The translations under genes and the position numbers were made by a program. A stretch of 36,477 bases of DNA from a virus: the IMG/VR virus record IMGVR_UViG_3300034418_005035, positions 1 through 36,477 of that record. The stretch is one strand, 5' to 3'. The notes beneath the pieces are model-generated. The model made no database searches and had not been told where the DNA came from. It worked only from the letters and a program-made list of their open reading frames with translations. The first letter of the stretch is position 1, and every line of letters starts with the position of its first letter. Below, piece after piece: positions 6,125 to 13,194 of the stretch.

Positions 6125-6471
6125 GTTTTGATTTCATTTTCTCTAGGCCGGAGTGGCAGCAGGATGCAGCATGCCGGGGCATGATGCGTGTCGATGACAC
6201 ACCGGAGTTCTTCATCCCGCGTGGTGACCAGAAGCAAATGTTGAAACGTGCCCGTGCTGTGTGCGATGAGTGCACTGTGCAGCAGGAGTGTTTAGATTTT
6301 GCTTTGAGGTTCAACATCGAAGAAGGTATCTGGGGTGGCAAGTCTGCTCGGCAGCGACGTGTGATGCGTGGCGAACTTGGGTTGACTGGTTCTTTGGATA
6401 CGTACGGTCCGGACTTGTCTGCTGCTGCGTTGCAGGCGCAACGCGACCGCGAACGTCTAGGGGGTACTTGA
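6121..6471 (+). CDS. whiB: WhiB-family iron-sulfur transcription regulator (116 aa)
   Basis: The hallmarks of WhiB proteins are present: Cys18, Cys48, Cys51 and Cys57 (AACRG, then CDECTVQQEC) to hold a 4Fe-4S cluster, the GIWGG turn at about 69-73, and a basic C-terminal DNA-contact segment KSARQRRVMRG. WhiB proteins are confined to actinobacteria and their phages and bind the host primary sigma factor, so this gene is the best evidence for the host. In mycobacteriophages such proteins can alter host transcription and superinfection. The start ATG overlaps the preceding stop; promoter P3 begins at its 3' end. Confidence 0.92.
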   Translation: MSFDFIFSRPEWQQDAACRGMMRVDDTPEFFIPRGDQKQMLKRARAVCDECTVQQECLDFALRFNIEEGIWGGKSARQRRVMRGELGLTGSLDTYGPDLSAAALQAQRDRERLGGT

Positions 6472-6497
6472 CGTACTAGCCGGGGGTGGACTAAACT
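6468..6497 (+). promoter_or_regulatory. early promoter P3 giving a leaderless mRNA
   Basis: TTGACG (6468-6473), 18-base spacer, TAAACT (6492-6497). The ATG of the next gene is at 6504, seven bases past the -10 box, where RNA synthesis should begin. There is no Shine-Dalgarno sequence, so the mRNA is predicted to be leaderless. The -35 box overlaps the WhiB stop codon. Confidence 0.7.
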
Positions 6498-6503
6498 GTT
6501 GTC

Positions 6504-6809
6504 ATGATCAACAGCACAGAAAGCCCCCGGCACGTCAAACCTCGCACAGAAGTCAGCGACCAACTTGCCTTAGCAGCAGGACACATTTACGAAGCGTTAC
6601 GCCTAGCAGAACACAGCGACATACGCACCATGATGGGTGAGACAGCGCACATCATCGACACATTGACAACTCTTGTGTCGGACACACACAAAGCCCGTCG
6701 TTTCCGAATCGTGAAACGGCACGAAGAAGGGAACACGTACCGGAAGATGGCCGAAGAGATCGGCATCTCGTATCAGCGTGTTGCCCAGATAGCAAAAGGA
6801 AACAAATGA
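6504..6809 (+). CDS. small HTH protein (sigma-region-4-like helix-turn-helix) (101 aa)
   Basis: ATG at 6504 coincides with the predicted RNA start of P3. The first two thirds are helical (DQLALAAGHIYEALRLAEH); the C-terminus, about residues 68-101, is a helix-turn-helix of the sigma-region-4 type: RRFRIVKRHEEG-NTYRKMAEEIGISYQRVAQIAKGNK. Its small size suggests a regulator rather than a sigma factor. Leaderless translation suits a protein made very early. The stop overlaps the next ATG (ATGA). Confidence 0.75.
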   Translation: MINSTESPRHVKPRTEVSDQLALAAGHIYEALRLAEHSDIRTMMGETAHIIDTLTTLVSDTHKARRFRIVKRHEEGNTYRKMAEEIGISYQRVAQIAKGNK

Positions 6810-7063
6810 AAATGAGAGTGTTCATGTTGGAGCCGCACATGCGGCAGAACAAACCGATGGCCGGATCGTTGGAGTTCCATTACCGGTTCGTCGGACATTC
6901 CTACAGGCCGTATGTGGTCAGAGTGTACCGGATGCTTCGCCAAACAGGGTGCGCCTCATGGGTTGCCCGCCATCTGGTCTGGCAGATGTTGAACGCAGGA
7001 CAACTAGGGGAGGTGGCGACACGTGACGAACGCACGGAAGCCCGGCAGGCCACGGGTTCATAG
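6806..7063 (+). CDS. hypothetical basic protein (85 aa)
   Basis: ATG at 6806 overlaps the preceding TGA; a second possible start, ATG at 6812, is close by. The 85-residue product is basic and aromatic (HYRFVGHSYRPYVVRVYRML), with no membrane segment. The last 13 codons overlap the next gene in another frame, so the C-terminus is unusual. No family was recognised. Confidence 0.6.
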   Translation: MKMRVFMLEPHMRQNKPMAGSLEFHYRFVGHSYRPYVVRVYRMLRQTGCASWVARHLVWQMLNAGQLGEVATRDERTEARQATGS

Positions 7064-7325
7064 CAACGGTCTGTCCGCCGCAGTCGCTGATGAGTACATG
7101 GCAGGTGAAACCATCAGCCGTATCTGCGAGAAGCACAACATCTCACGGTCGACGGTGTACACGTTGTTGCGTCGGCACGGGATCACACCCGAGCGACGCG
7201 CCACCGTTGAACGGGACGAAGTGTCCGACGTGCTGTACGACATCACGGTCGAACAGGAACTGATCGTTGATCAGATGGCAGCCGAAGCCGACCGTTTACG
7301 GTCGGTGCTTGACAGGGGTGATTAG
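7023..7325 (+). CDS. HTH protein with resolvase/transposase-type helix-turn-helix (100 aa)
   Basis: GTG at 7023 follows GGGGAGG. After a basic N-terminal arm with RPRVHS, residues about 24-55 form a helix-turn-helix: VADEYMAGETISRICEKHN-ISRSTVYTLLRRHGI, like the HTH of serine recombinases and small actinophage DNA-binding proteins. The C-terminal 40 residues are an acidic helix (VEQELIVDQMAAEADRLRSVL). No catalytic domain is present, so it is a DNA-binding protein rather than a recombinase. It may be a repressor or replication accessory. Confidence 0.75.
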   Translation: MTNARKPGRPRVHSNGLSAAVADEYMAGETISRICEKHNISRSTVYTLLRRHGITPERRATVERDEVSDVLYDITVEQELIVDQMAAEADRLRSVLDRGD

Positions 7326-7397
7326 AATGGGGATGCCATCAAGGGCAGCCCCCACCGGACACACAGGTGTCCGATGTTCAGTGGGCACGAAGTGCCC
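7323..7397 (+). promoter_or_regulatory. leader with -10-like box and two hairpins before the nuclease gene
   Basis: TTGACA (7309-7314) and TAGAAT (7323-7328) are both good boxes but only 8 bases apart, so they cannot form one standard promoter; TAGAAT alone may serve. Two perfect short hairpins follow: GGACAC/GTGTCC (7357-7372) and GGGCAC/GTGCCC (7383-7397). The Shine-Dalgarno sequence of the nuclease gene comes directly after them. Confidence 0.4.
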
Positions 7398-7412
7398 GAA
7401 AGGGGTAAAGGC

Positions 7413-8225
7413 ATGAAGATCAGAGAAGACGGTGGGGTAGCAATCAGGCAGTCATGGTTGAATGACTTCCTGCTGTGCCCAGAACGGGCACGTCGCAACG
7501 TGGTCGAACCCGATGCGAACATCGGTTCCGACCTGACCGTGATCGGCACAGCGATGCACGCTGTGATCGAACAGGTGTTGTCCGGTGAGATCGATCCCGG
7601 TGCGGCCGCTGAGGCTGCACCGGAAGCGTTGCAGATGGCGGCAGAGGCCGAGCCGTGGAAGTCAACAGGGCTGACACCTGAAGAGATGGTCGGTCAAACC
7701 CGGTTGATGTCGGCTGCGTGGGCCGACAACGTGTACCCGATCATGCCGCCCGGCGGTCAGGTGGAGTACAGGTTTGAGTTCCAGATCGGTGAAGCCGACG
7801 GCACCCCCGTATGGTTTGAAGGAACCATCGACTATGTGGCCCCGAACAACACGGTGTGGGACCACAAGTCTGCGAGCCGCAAGTACCAGCAGTGGGAGAA
7901 GCAACGCTGGGCTGTTCAACCATCCGTGTACTGTGCCGCTGCTGTTCATGACGGGCTGGTCACTCAAGTGCCAGTCAAGTTTTTCTATGACGTGATGTTA
8001 CGTAACGGTGACACGCAGATCGTGGAACTACAACGGGACATCGGGCACATCTCGTTCGTTCGTAAGCAAGCGTTGAGTGCCGCACAGTTCGCGTTGCGGT
8101 ACGGGATGGATAATCCGTGGCCGTTGAACGACCAGTCGGCGTTGTGTTCCCACATCTGGTGTCCGTTCTGGGACACCTGCAAGGGGGCAGACATGTCAGG
8201 GGATGAACTAACATGGAAACCCTGA
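7413..8225 (+). CDS. Cas4/RecB-like PD-(D/E)XK nuclease with iron-sulfur cysteines (270 aa)
   Basis: The motifs follow the RecB/Cas4 order: Cys22 (FLLCPERA), His49 (AMHAVIEQ), Asp140 (EGTIDYV), Asp150-His-Lys152 (VWDHKS), the Q-x3-Y motif at 169-173, and a C-terminal cysteine trio at about 245, 250 and 256 (LCSHIWCPFWDTC). The single early Cys plus three late Cys hold a 4Fe-4S cluster in Cas4 and AddB. The enzyme would process DNA ends during replication or recombination, or degrade host DNA. The start at 7413 (MKIREDGG) is set by AAAGG upstream. It opens the replication block. Confidence 0.85.
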   Translation: MKIREDGGVAIRQSWLNDFLLCPERARRNVVEPDANIGSDLTVIGTAMHAVIEQVLSGEIDPGAAAEAAPEALQMAAEAEPWKSTGLTPEEMVGQTRLMSAAWADNVYPIMPPGGQVEYRFEFQIGEADGTPVWFEGTIDYVAPNNTVWDHKSASRKYQQWEKQRWAVQPSVYCAAAVHDGLVTQVPVKFFYDVMLRNGDTQIVELQRDIGHISFVRKQALSAAQFALRYGMDNPWPLNDQSALCSHIWCPFWDTCKGADMSGDELTWKP

Positions 8226-8392
8226 TCGGATACATCTTCGTTGTTGGTGGCGTGTTGGCTTTCGCCACCTTCTATAAGCCTCACATGAGGGAACCCGGCA
8301 CCCCAAGCCAAAGGTGTCGGGCCAACCGACGTTTTTTACCAGCCGGTAAAAACGTCAACAACCGAACCAAGGGAGGTTCATCACATGGCTGA
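8213..8392 (+). CDS. possible small membrane protein (59 aa)
   Basis: ATG at 8213 overlaps the nuclease stop by 13 bases. Residues about 3-22 form one membrane helix (TLIGYIFVVGGVLAFATFY), followed by a basic tail. The 3' half runs through two strong hairpins and ends inside the start of the next gene (TGA 8390-8392). The membrane helix is convincing; the tail looks noncoding, so the frame may be fortuitous. Confidence 0.4.
   Translation: METLIGYIFVVGGVLAFATFYKPHMREPGTPSQRCRANRRFLPAGKNVNNRTKGGSSHG
8295..8356 (+). other. two hairpins before the gene at 8385
   Basis: CCGGCACC (8295-8302) pairs with GGTGTCGG (8313-8320), with one G-U pair. Then GACGTTTTTTACC (8328-8340), loop AGCC, and GGTAAAAACGTC (8345-8356) form a 12-bp stem with one bulged T. 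They may be an attenuator or terminator between the nuclease and the next gene, or a protective 5' structure after RNA cleavage. The next gene has a strong Shine-Dalgarno sequence, AAGGGAGG. Confidence 0.55.
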
Positions 8393-8828
8393 TCAACAGC
8401 AAATCGGTTTGCGTGTAGGTAACACGTTGACCAACTCACTGAACTACGCAGCGCAGCGTGGTATCGACATCACCACCGACGAGGGTTACGCAGAACTGCA
8501 AACCATCGCCATGGTCATTGTCGAACTCGGCAACTACCTGACCGCAGAGATCGGCGGGCAGGCATCCACCAGCGGTGTTGCCGCTGTCAAGGACATGTTC
8601 CCCGGAACCACCGAAGTGCAGCAGTCCGCTGCAAACATCGAAGTTGCCGGTGCCCAGCATGGCCCGCTTCCCGAGTGGCTGATCGCTGCTTGCGCGAAGA
8701 ACAGCGTCACCAAGGTGTACGACAACCGTGACACCGCCAACGCCACGAACAACCGTCCGTGGTTCAAGGCAGCCGACGGGAGCATGAACGCCAAGGGTCA
8801 GCCCTTCGCGTTCTGGCCGCCGAAGTGA
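8385..8828 (+). CDS. hypothetical replication-block protein (147 aa)
   Basis: ATG at 8385 with AAGGGAGG upstream. The 147-residue product has a helical N-terminal half (LTNSLNYAAQRGIDITTDEGYAEL would be the core, followed by AMVIVELGNYL), an Ala/Gln/Ser-rich middle, and a conserved-looking C-terminal NNRPWFKAADGS ... PFAFWPPK. Between a Cas4-like nuclease and the helicase, a single-stranded-DNA-binding or helicase-loading role is attractive, and the hairpin leader and strong ribosome site suggest high expression. No OB-fold motif is certain, so this is inference only. Confidence 0.7.
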   Translation: MADQQQIGLRVGNTLTNSLNYAAQRGIDITTDEGYAELQTIAMVIVELGNYLTAEIGGQASTSGVAAVKDMFPGTTEVQQSAANIEVAGAQHGPLPEWLIAACAKNSVTKVYDNRDTANATNNRPWFKAADGSMNAKGQPFAFWPPK

Positions 8829-9898
8829 GCGACACCACCAGCCCCGATCTGGCGGCTCGGTGGGAAGAAATGGAGCGGGGCGATCTCACCGAGGTCGCCC
8901 CGTCTCCGTCTCTGCTCCCAGCCCCAGCCCCACTGTTCTACCGTCCACTCAGCGATTCGGTAGGGGACTTTGTCCGTTGGGTACAGACACCGGCTGATCG
9001 CATCTACCTAGGGTTCAACGACATCGACACGCAGATGCGTGGCGTGGCACCCGGCGAGATGCTGCTGATCAACGGCTACTCGCACTCCGGCAAAACATTG
9101 TTCCTGATGGAAATTTTGCGGGCGAACCGTGACAAACCAATCATGTACTTTTGTCCCGATGAGCCACGCACATTGACACTGATCAAACTGGTGTCACTGA
9201 TCACGGGTACACCGGGCCGGATGTTGGAACAGTTGATCGAACAAGACGACCGGGAAACCATCGACATGATCGAACAGACAGCGTCCGAAGAGTTCGGCAA
9301 ACTCGCAGTGTTCGACCAGTTCCTCAGCATGGGAGACATGGATCGTGCAGTTCATGAAACCGCAGACAACATTGGTGAGCCAGCATGCATCGTGTACGAC
9401 TACCTAGAGTTGCTGCCAACCGAAGACAACGTCGCGTCGAAAGCGAACACGATCAAAGCGTTCGCCCGACGGCACGACGTGCCGTTGGTTGTGCTGCACC
9501 AGTCGTCACGCACATCAGGTAAAGACGGTGCGAAGCAAACCATCTCATCCGGTGCGTTCGGTGGCGAACAACAGGCATCACACATCATTGGTGTGCGACG
9601 CAAAAAGTTCGGGATCGAAGCAGAGATCAGAGAGATCGAAGAACGAGCCGCACACGGCTCCGTCTCCGAGATCGCATTGGAGAAGTTAGACATGCTCAGG
9701 GCAGAACTGGAACGCCATTCCAACACCGTCACGTTGAACCTTGTGAAATGCAAACGGCATGATGCCGAACTGGTCGATGACATCGACTACTACATTGAAC
9801 AAGGGACCGGCAGACTCAAAGGGTTCAGACCTTTGTCAACACCTGCTCCCGCACCTCAGGTGGTGTGGGAGGAACCACAACTGGATGGTGGGTGGTGA
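8825..9898 (+). CDS. DnaB/RecA-type replicative helicase (357 aa)
   Basis: The protein is a RecA-fold ATPase. Walker A GYSHSGKT is at about 84-91, Walker B IVYDY at about 189-193 (Asp192), and HQSSRTSGKDG with a following Gln/His-rich GEQQASHIIG corresponds to the DnaB H3/H4 region. The short N-terminal part is unlike full-length bacterial DnaB, so this is a compact phage form. It should unwind DNA at the fork, partnered by the primase that follows. GTG at 8825 overlaps the previous stop (GTGA), which decides the start over the longer frame from 8759. Confidence 0.85.
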   Translation: MSDTTSPDLAARWEEMERGDLTEVAPSPSLLPAPAPLFYRPLSDSVGDFVRWVQTPADRIYLGFNDIDTQMRGVAPGEMLLINGYSHSGKTLFLMEILRANRDKPIMYFCPDEPRTLTLIKLVSLITGTPGRMLEQLIEQDDRETIDMIEQTASEEFGKLAVFDQFLSMGDMDRAVHETADNIGEPACIVYDYLELLPTEDNVASKANTIKAFARRHDVPLVVLHQSSRTSGKDGAKQTISSGAFGGEQQASHIIGVRRKKFGIEAEIREIEERAAHGSVSEIALEKLDMLRAELERHSNTVTLNLVKCKRHDAELVDDIDYYIEQGTGRLKGFRPLSTPAPAPQVVWEEPQLDGGW

Positions 9899-10833
9899 AC
9901 GGTGTCACAGGGGAAACCCTGAGGAAGTACATCGACTTGTTCGCTGGCCGCTCCGACTGTTACGGATCATGGACCGGTGGATGCATCCGCCGTCCTGTCA
10001 GCCCCGACCTGTTCCGTGAACACCTGAACGGTGGCACACAGGTTGGAATCTACCCGGCAATGAACAGGTCAACTGGCACCATCGTCACATGGGGATGCAC
10101 CGACATCGACGTGGATGACTACGACGCGGCGCATCGCATACAAGAAGCGTTCGCCATGAAGGACATCGTCACATGGATAGAGAAAACCCGTAAGGGCTAT
10201 CACGTGTGGCTGTTCCCGACACGTAGCATCCCGGCAGAATCGATGCGTAACGCTTTCCTTGTGGTTCACAAAGTTGCTGACGTGCCACCGACCGAGGTCA
10301 ACCCGAAACAGGTGACGTTGGGAGATGGGCAGGTTGGTAACTATGTGCGGTTGCCGTACCCGAACGACGGTTCAGGTTTGCGGTACATCATGAACGACGA
10401 CCTGACACCTATGGGCAGAGAGTTTTTCATTGAAGAAGCACACGCCAACCGTGTTCCACCACACAAGATTCTGCGGCTTGCCGACATGTGGAAAGAACCA
10501 CCGAAGCAACATGTTGTGATCGACGGTGAAATACCGTCGACACTTCCCGTGTACAAGATGGGGAAACTCACAAGATACGTGTTACGGAACGGACCTAAAC
10601 CGGGCAAAGACAGGTCAACCACAATGTTTTATCTGGCTTGCTGTGCGGCACGTGACGGGCTATCCCCCGAGGAGATAACTGCGGTGCTATACGATGCCGA
10701 TCGTCGATGGGGAAAATTCTCAAATCGTAATGATCGTGAGAAACGGATAGCGCGGACAGTTATGGAAGCCGTGCAGAAAGTAGCGGGCGAAACATGGGAA
10801 GACGCAGGTCGAACAAACGGCCGTTCACAATAA
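9895..10833 (+). CDS. archaeo-eukaryotic-type primase (prim-pol) (312 aa)
   Basis: The first 170 residues fit the archaeo-eukaryotic primase fold: acidic metal motif DIDVDDYD at about 70-77, then the nucleotide-binding KGYHVWLF at about 100-107, and a later basic VRLPYPNDGSGLRYI segment. The C-terminal region, about residues 230-305, is helical, like the PriCT domains of phage primases. It would make primers and, as some members do, may extend DNA. No family A or B DNA polymerase is seen in the window, which makes its polymerase capacity of interest. GTG at 9895 overlaps the helicase stop; the last 40 bases overlap the RusA gene. Confidence 0.8.
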   Translation: MNGVTGETLRKYIDLFAGRSDCYGSWTGGCIRRPVSPDLFREHLNGGTQVGIYPAMNRSTGTIVTWGCTDIDVDDYDAAHRIQEAFAMKDIVTWIEKTRKGYHVWLFPTRSIPAESMRNAFLVVHKVADVPPTEVNPKQVTLGDGQVGNYVRLPYPNDGSGLRYIMNDDLTPMGREFFIEEAHANRVPPHKILRLADMWKEPPKQHVVIDGEIPSTLPVYKMGKLTRYVLRNGPKPGKDRSTTMFYLACCAARDGLSPEEITAVLYDADRRWGKFSNRNDREKRIARTVMEAVQKVAGETWEDAGRTNGRSQ

Positions 10834-11159
10834 CGATCCCCGGCCGACCCCGACCCAAAGGCAGACCACGCCTTGGGCGGGGCGGTCGTGTGTTCACCCC
10901 GAAAACAACTCTGGAAGCAGAAGCAAACATTCGGGACGAATACCTGAAACAGAACGGACCGTTCTACGACCAGCCGCTACAAATAGACATCGTCTACACC
11001 ACACAACAAACAGAAATAACTTTCACCCCGCTCGGGGATCACACCACCAAACTCACAGCCGACGTAGACAACCTTGTGAAGACCACACTGGATGGACTCC
11101 AAGGCGCAGCGTTTGAGAACGACAAGATCGTCATGATTGTCACGGCGGAAAAACGATGA
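10794..11159 (+). CDS. rusA: RusA-family Holliday junction resolvase (121 aa)
   Basis: A small basic protein with the RusA layout: IPGRPRPKGRPR at the N-terminus, a central beta strand, then ADVDNLVKTTLDGLQG and FENDKIV, giving the acidic active-site residues Asp90, Asp92, Asp100 and Asp110. Length 121 is normal for the family. It cuts four-way DNA junctions formed in recombination or replication. ATG at 10,794 lies within the end of the primase gene; the stop overlaps the next ATG (ATGA). Confidence 0.9.
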   Translation: MGRRRSNKRPFTITIPGRPRPKGRPRLGRGGRVFTPKTTLEAEANIRDEYLKQNGPFYDQPLQIDIVYTTQQTEITFTPLGDHTTKLTADVDNLVKTTLDGLQGAAFENDKIVMIVTAEKR

Positions 11160-11653
11160 AGCGGGCAAGCGACGAAATCTTTCGACGTGAAGCCACCATC
11201 GGCCAACAGTACGCCGAACTGGTAGCCGCCCGACTATGTGAGAACGGCATCAACGCTGAAGCAACCGAACTCACATTCGCTGAAACCGAAGAACAAATCA
11301 AAGACTACGAAGATGAACAAGACGTAGTCCTAGACAGCGGACACTGTGTCGAAGTGAAGTCACGCAACCTAGAGTTCGACGCAGACCCCAAGTCATTTCC
11401 GTACACCACAGCGTTCGTTGACACCGTTGCCGGATGGCGGAAGAAAAGAAACAAACCGGTTGCTGTTGTGTTCGTGTCACGCGCAACCGACCAGATGCTG
11501 GTCGTCATGGGAGACACAGATGATCAATGGGGTGCAGTAAAAAAGTTTGATCGAATCCGCAAACATTACGACACCTTCCACACGGTTCCACGTAGAATGC
11601 TGATTAGTTTCGATACAGCAGTCGAACTGATCAAAGAGATCACAAATGGCTAA
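11156..11653 (+). CDS. PD-(D/E)XK-type nuclease, putative (165 aa)
   Basis: The core motif is Asp56 ... Glu66-Val-Lys68 in EQDVVLDSG-HCVEVKSRN, preceded by a helix (IGQQYAELVAARLCENG) as in holliday-junction-resolvase-like and restriction-type nucleases. The C-terminal half continues with alternating strands (AVVFVSR, MLVVMGD). It sits between RusA and the sigma-like gene, so a role in DNA processing is likely. The fold assignment rests on one motif and predicted secondary structure. The stop overlaps the next gene by 8 bases. Confidence 0.65.
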   Translation: MKRASDEIFRREATIGQQYAELVAARLCENGINAEATELTFAETEEQIKDYEDEQDVVLDSGHCVEVKSRNLEFDADPKSFPYTTAFVDTVAGWRKKRNKPVAVVFVSRATDQMLVVMGDTDDQWGAVKKFDRIRKHYDTFHTVPRRMLISFDTAVELIKEITNG

Positions 11654-12470
11654 CCGTCAAATACCAACAGAGTTCTATGGTGACGAAACACCAATGTTTC
11701 GTCGCATCCCAGAGAACCCGATACAGGCATTGATGGAAGCAGACTTCGGACATGAACCAGAAGAATCATCCGAAGAACTAGAACCGCTCAGAGAAATTGT
11801 TGCCGACGCAGTCGACCTGCTACCTGAAGAAGACCGCTGGGTCATCGACGCTGTTTACAGTGAACAACTGTCGTTGCAACAAATCGCTGACCAACTTGGT
11901 GTATCCAAAACACACGTGTTCCGGATACGGAACCGTGCCCTGAAAGCATTGAAAGCAATGCTAAGTTTCGACATGACCATCAGAGAAAGAGTGAACATGC
12001 CAACCACATGGGAAGAATCAGCAGAAGACCTAGTGAAAGCACTTGCTTCCTACTTCGCTGACCCGACACCAATCGACATTGTCAAAGTACGAGAAGAACG
12101 AGACATACTGTTCAGGACAGAAGGCACCGACATCAGGGTGTGGCCTGCCATCGCCTACTCCGCTATCGCTGAACTACGAGACAGAGGCGAGTGGGACAGC
12201 GAACGGATGACCGACCTGCTGGTTTCAAAGCAACGTGACTACGGCCATCAAAACATTCTGCAAGGCGGACTGTTTGGGGTGGCGATCAGGTTGTCTGACA
12301 AGATTGAACGGTACGCCAACCTGATGAAGAAATCCGATGGCAGCCCGGCGAACGAATCAATCATCGACACACTGCTAGACATGGTCGGCTACTGTGTTAT
12401 CGCACAGATGCTCATCGACGGATCATTCATACTTGACCTGAGCGATGAGGGTAACGAAAGGGCTAGTTAG
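11646..12470 (+). CDS. sigma-region-4-like HTH joined to a DUF1599-like domain (274 aa)
   Basis: Residues about 55-106 read as sigma region 4: LLPEEDRWVIDAVY-SEQLSLQQIADQLGVS-KTHVFRIRNRALKALKAML. Residues about 185-262 match the DUF1599 (nucleotide-modification-associated domain 1) pattern: LLVSKQRDYG, GVAIRLSDKIERYANL, ANESIIDTLLDMVGY. No region 2 of a sigma factor is apparent, so it is not a complete sigma; it could be a transcription activator, an anti-host factor, or a nucleotide/DNA-modification regulator. A late-type promoter overlaps its stop codon. This domain pairing is the most unusual in the left arm. Confidence 0.75.
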   Translation: MANRQIPTEFYGDETPMFRRIPENPIQALMEADFGHEPEESSEELEPLREIVADAVDLLPEEDRWVIDAVYSEQLSLQQIADQLGVSKTHVFRIRNRALKALKAMLSFDMTIRERVNMPTTWEESAEDLVKALASYFADPTPIDIVKVREERDILFRTEGTDIRVWPAIAYSAIAELRDRGEWDSERMTDLLVSKQRDYGHQNILQGGLFGVAIRLSDKIERYANLMKKSDGSPANESIIDTLLDMVGYCVIAQMLIDGSFILDLSDEGNERAS

Positions 12471-12471
12471 T
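12450..12471 (+). promoter_or_regulatory. late-type GTAACGA promoter for the endolysin
   Basis: GGTAACGAAAGGGCTAGTTAG immediately before T-ATG at 12,472. It matches the motif at the heads of the leftward late units, in particular the one at 31,414-31,437. It is the only copy before a gene in the left arm and spans the end of the sigma-like gene. Confidence 0.7.
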
Positions 12472-13194
12472 ATGGGTCGCAAGTACACAGGATTTGAAGG
12501 TTACGCCTCCGGCAAACGCAAAGGCACAGAACAGTTCGTCCGAGAGTTTGTCAAGTTCACGGGCGGAGCATTCTTCAACAACGGAACCTACATGCGTAGG
12601 CCGGTCAGAGGTGGCACCAAGCCCAGCATCCACGGCACCGGCCGTGCCATTGATCTCAGTTACCGTGGCGGCACATACCCCGGTTGCGGCGACCGCAAGA
12701 CAGCACTGAAGTGGATCGACTGGCTCGTTGAACACGCCGAAGACCTCCAGATCGAAATCATTGTCGACTACGCCTACAAGCCGTTAGGGCGCGGATGGAA
12801 ATGTGACCGCAACAAGTGGCGCAGATACGCACGGAAAACAATCACCGGTGGCGGCAAATCATGGGCCGACTGGATTCACATCGAAATCAGCCCAGACGTA
12901 GCGGACGACGCAGACTACTACCGTGTCGTGTTCGCAGAACTCAAAGGCAAACCAGCCGAACAAGCACCACCAAAGATGACGTTCGTGCCGTATCGGGGCA
13001 AGCCGATCCGGCGCGGAGAACAAGACCGTGAACTGGTGAAAACGATCCAGAAAGTTGTTGGCGCAAAACAAGACGGATACTTCGGTCCGAAGACCGAGAA
13101 AGCAGTGATGGCATTCCAAGCCAAACACGGGTTGACAGTGGACGGATGGATCGGGGCTCAAACATGGGCAGTGATGGGTCAGATGATTGGGTGA
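12472..13194 (+). CDS. endolysin: M15-like peptidase plus peptidoglycan-binding domain (240 aa)
   Basis: The N-terminal domain has the metallopeptidase signature SIHGTGRAID (His54, Asp61) and a later DWIHIEI (His136), the H ... D ... H zinc set of VanY/M15-type D,D-peptidases, so it should cut peptide cross-links in the cell wall. Residues about 175-240 form a PG_binding_1 domain (LVKTIQKVVGAKQDGYFGP, VMAFQAKHGLTVDGWIG). There is no signal peptide, so a holin is needed for export. The start is ATG 12,472, fixed by the adjacent late promoter, not the upstream GTG/ATG in frame. This is the only clearly late gene on the rightward strand. Confidence 0.85.
   Translation: MGRKYTGFEGYASGKRKGTEQFVREFVKFTGGAFFNNGTYMRRPVRGGTKPSIHGTGRAIDLSYRGGTYPGCGDRKTALKWIDWLVEHAEDLQIEIIVDYAYKPLGRGWKCDRNKWRRYARKTITGGGKSWADWIHIEISPDVADDADYYRVVFAELKGKPAEQAPPKMTFVPYRGKPIRRGEQDRELVKTIQKVVGAKQDGYFGPKTEKAVMAFQAKHGLTVDGWIGAQTWAVMGQMIG

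Noticed and set aside
7023-7325. A serine recombinase or integrase (lysogeny) from the resolvase-like HTH
   Set aside because: Only the HTH is present and no catalytic domain or attachment site was found; the phage has no other lysogeny genes.
7309-7328. A standard promoter from TTGACA and TAGAAT before the Cas4-like gene
   Set aside because: The boxes are only 8 bases apart, so they cannot be contacted together; kept only as a low-confidence leader feature.
12450-12471. Reading the GTAACGA motif as an actinobacterial SigF/SigB-type -10 (GGGTA)
   Set aside because: The upstream GTTT box at the needed distance is missing in the copies I inspected (for example 27,920 and 22,595), and a second conserved block lies downstream, which such promoters do not have.
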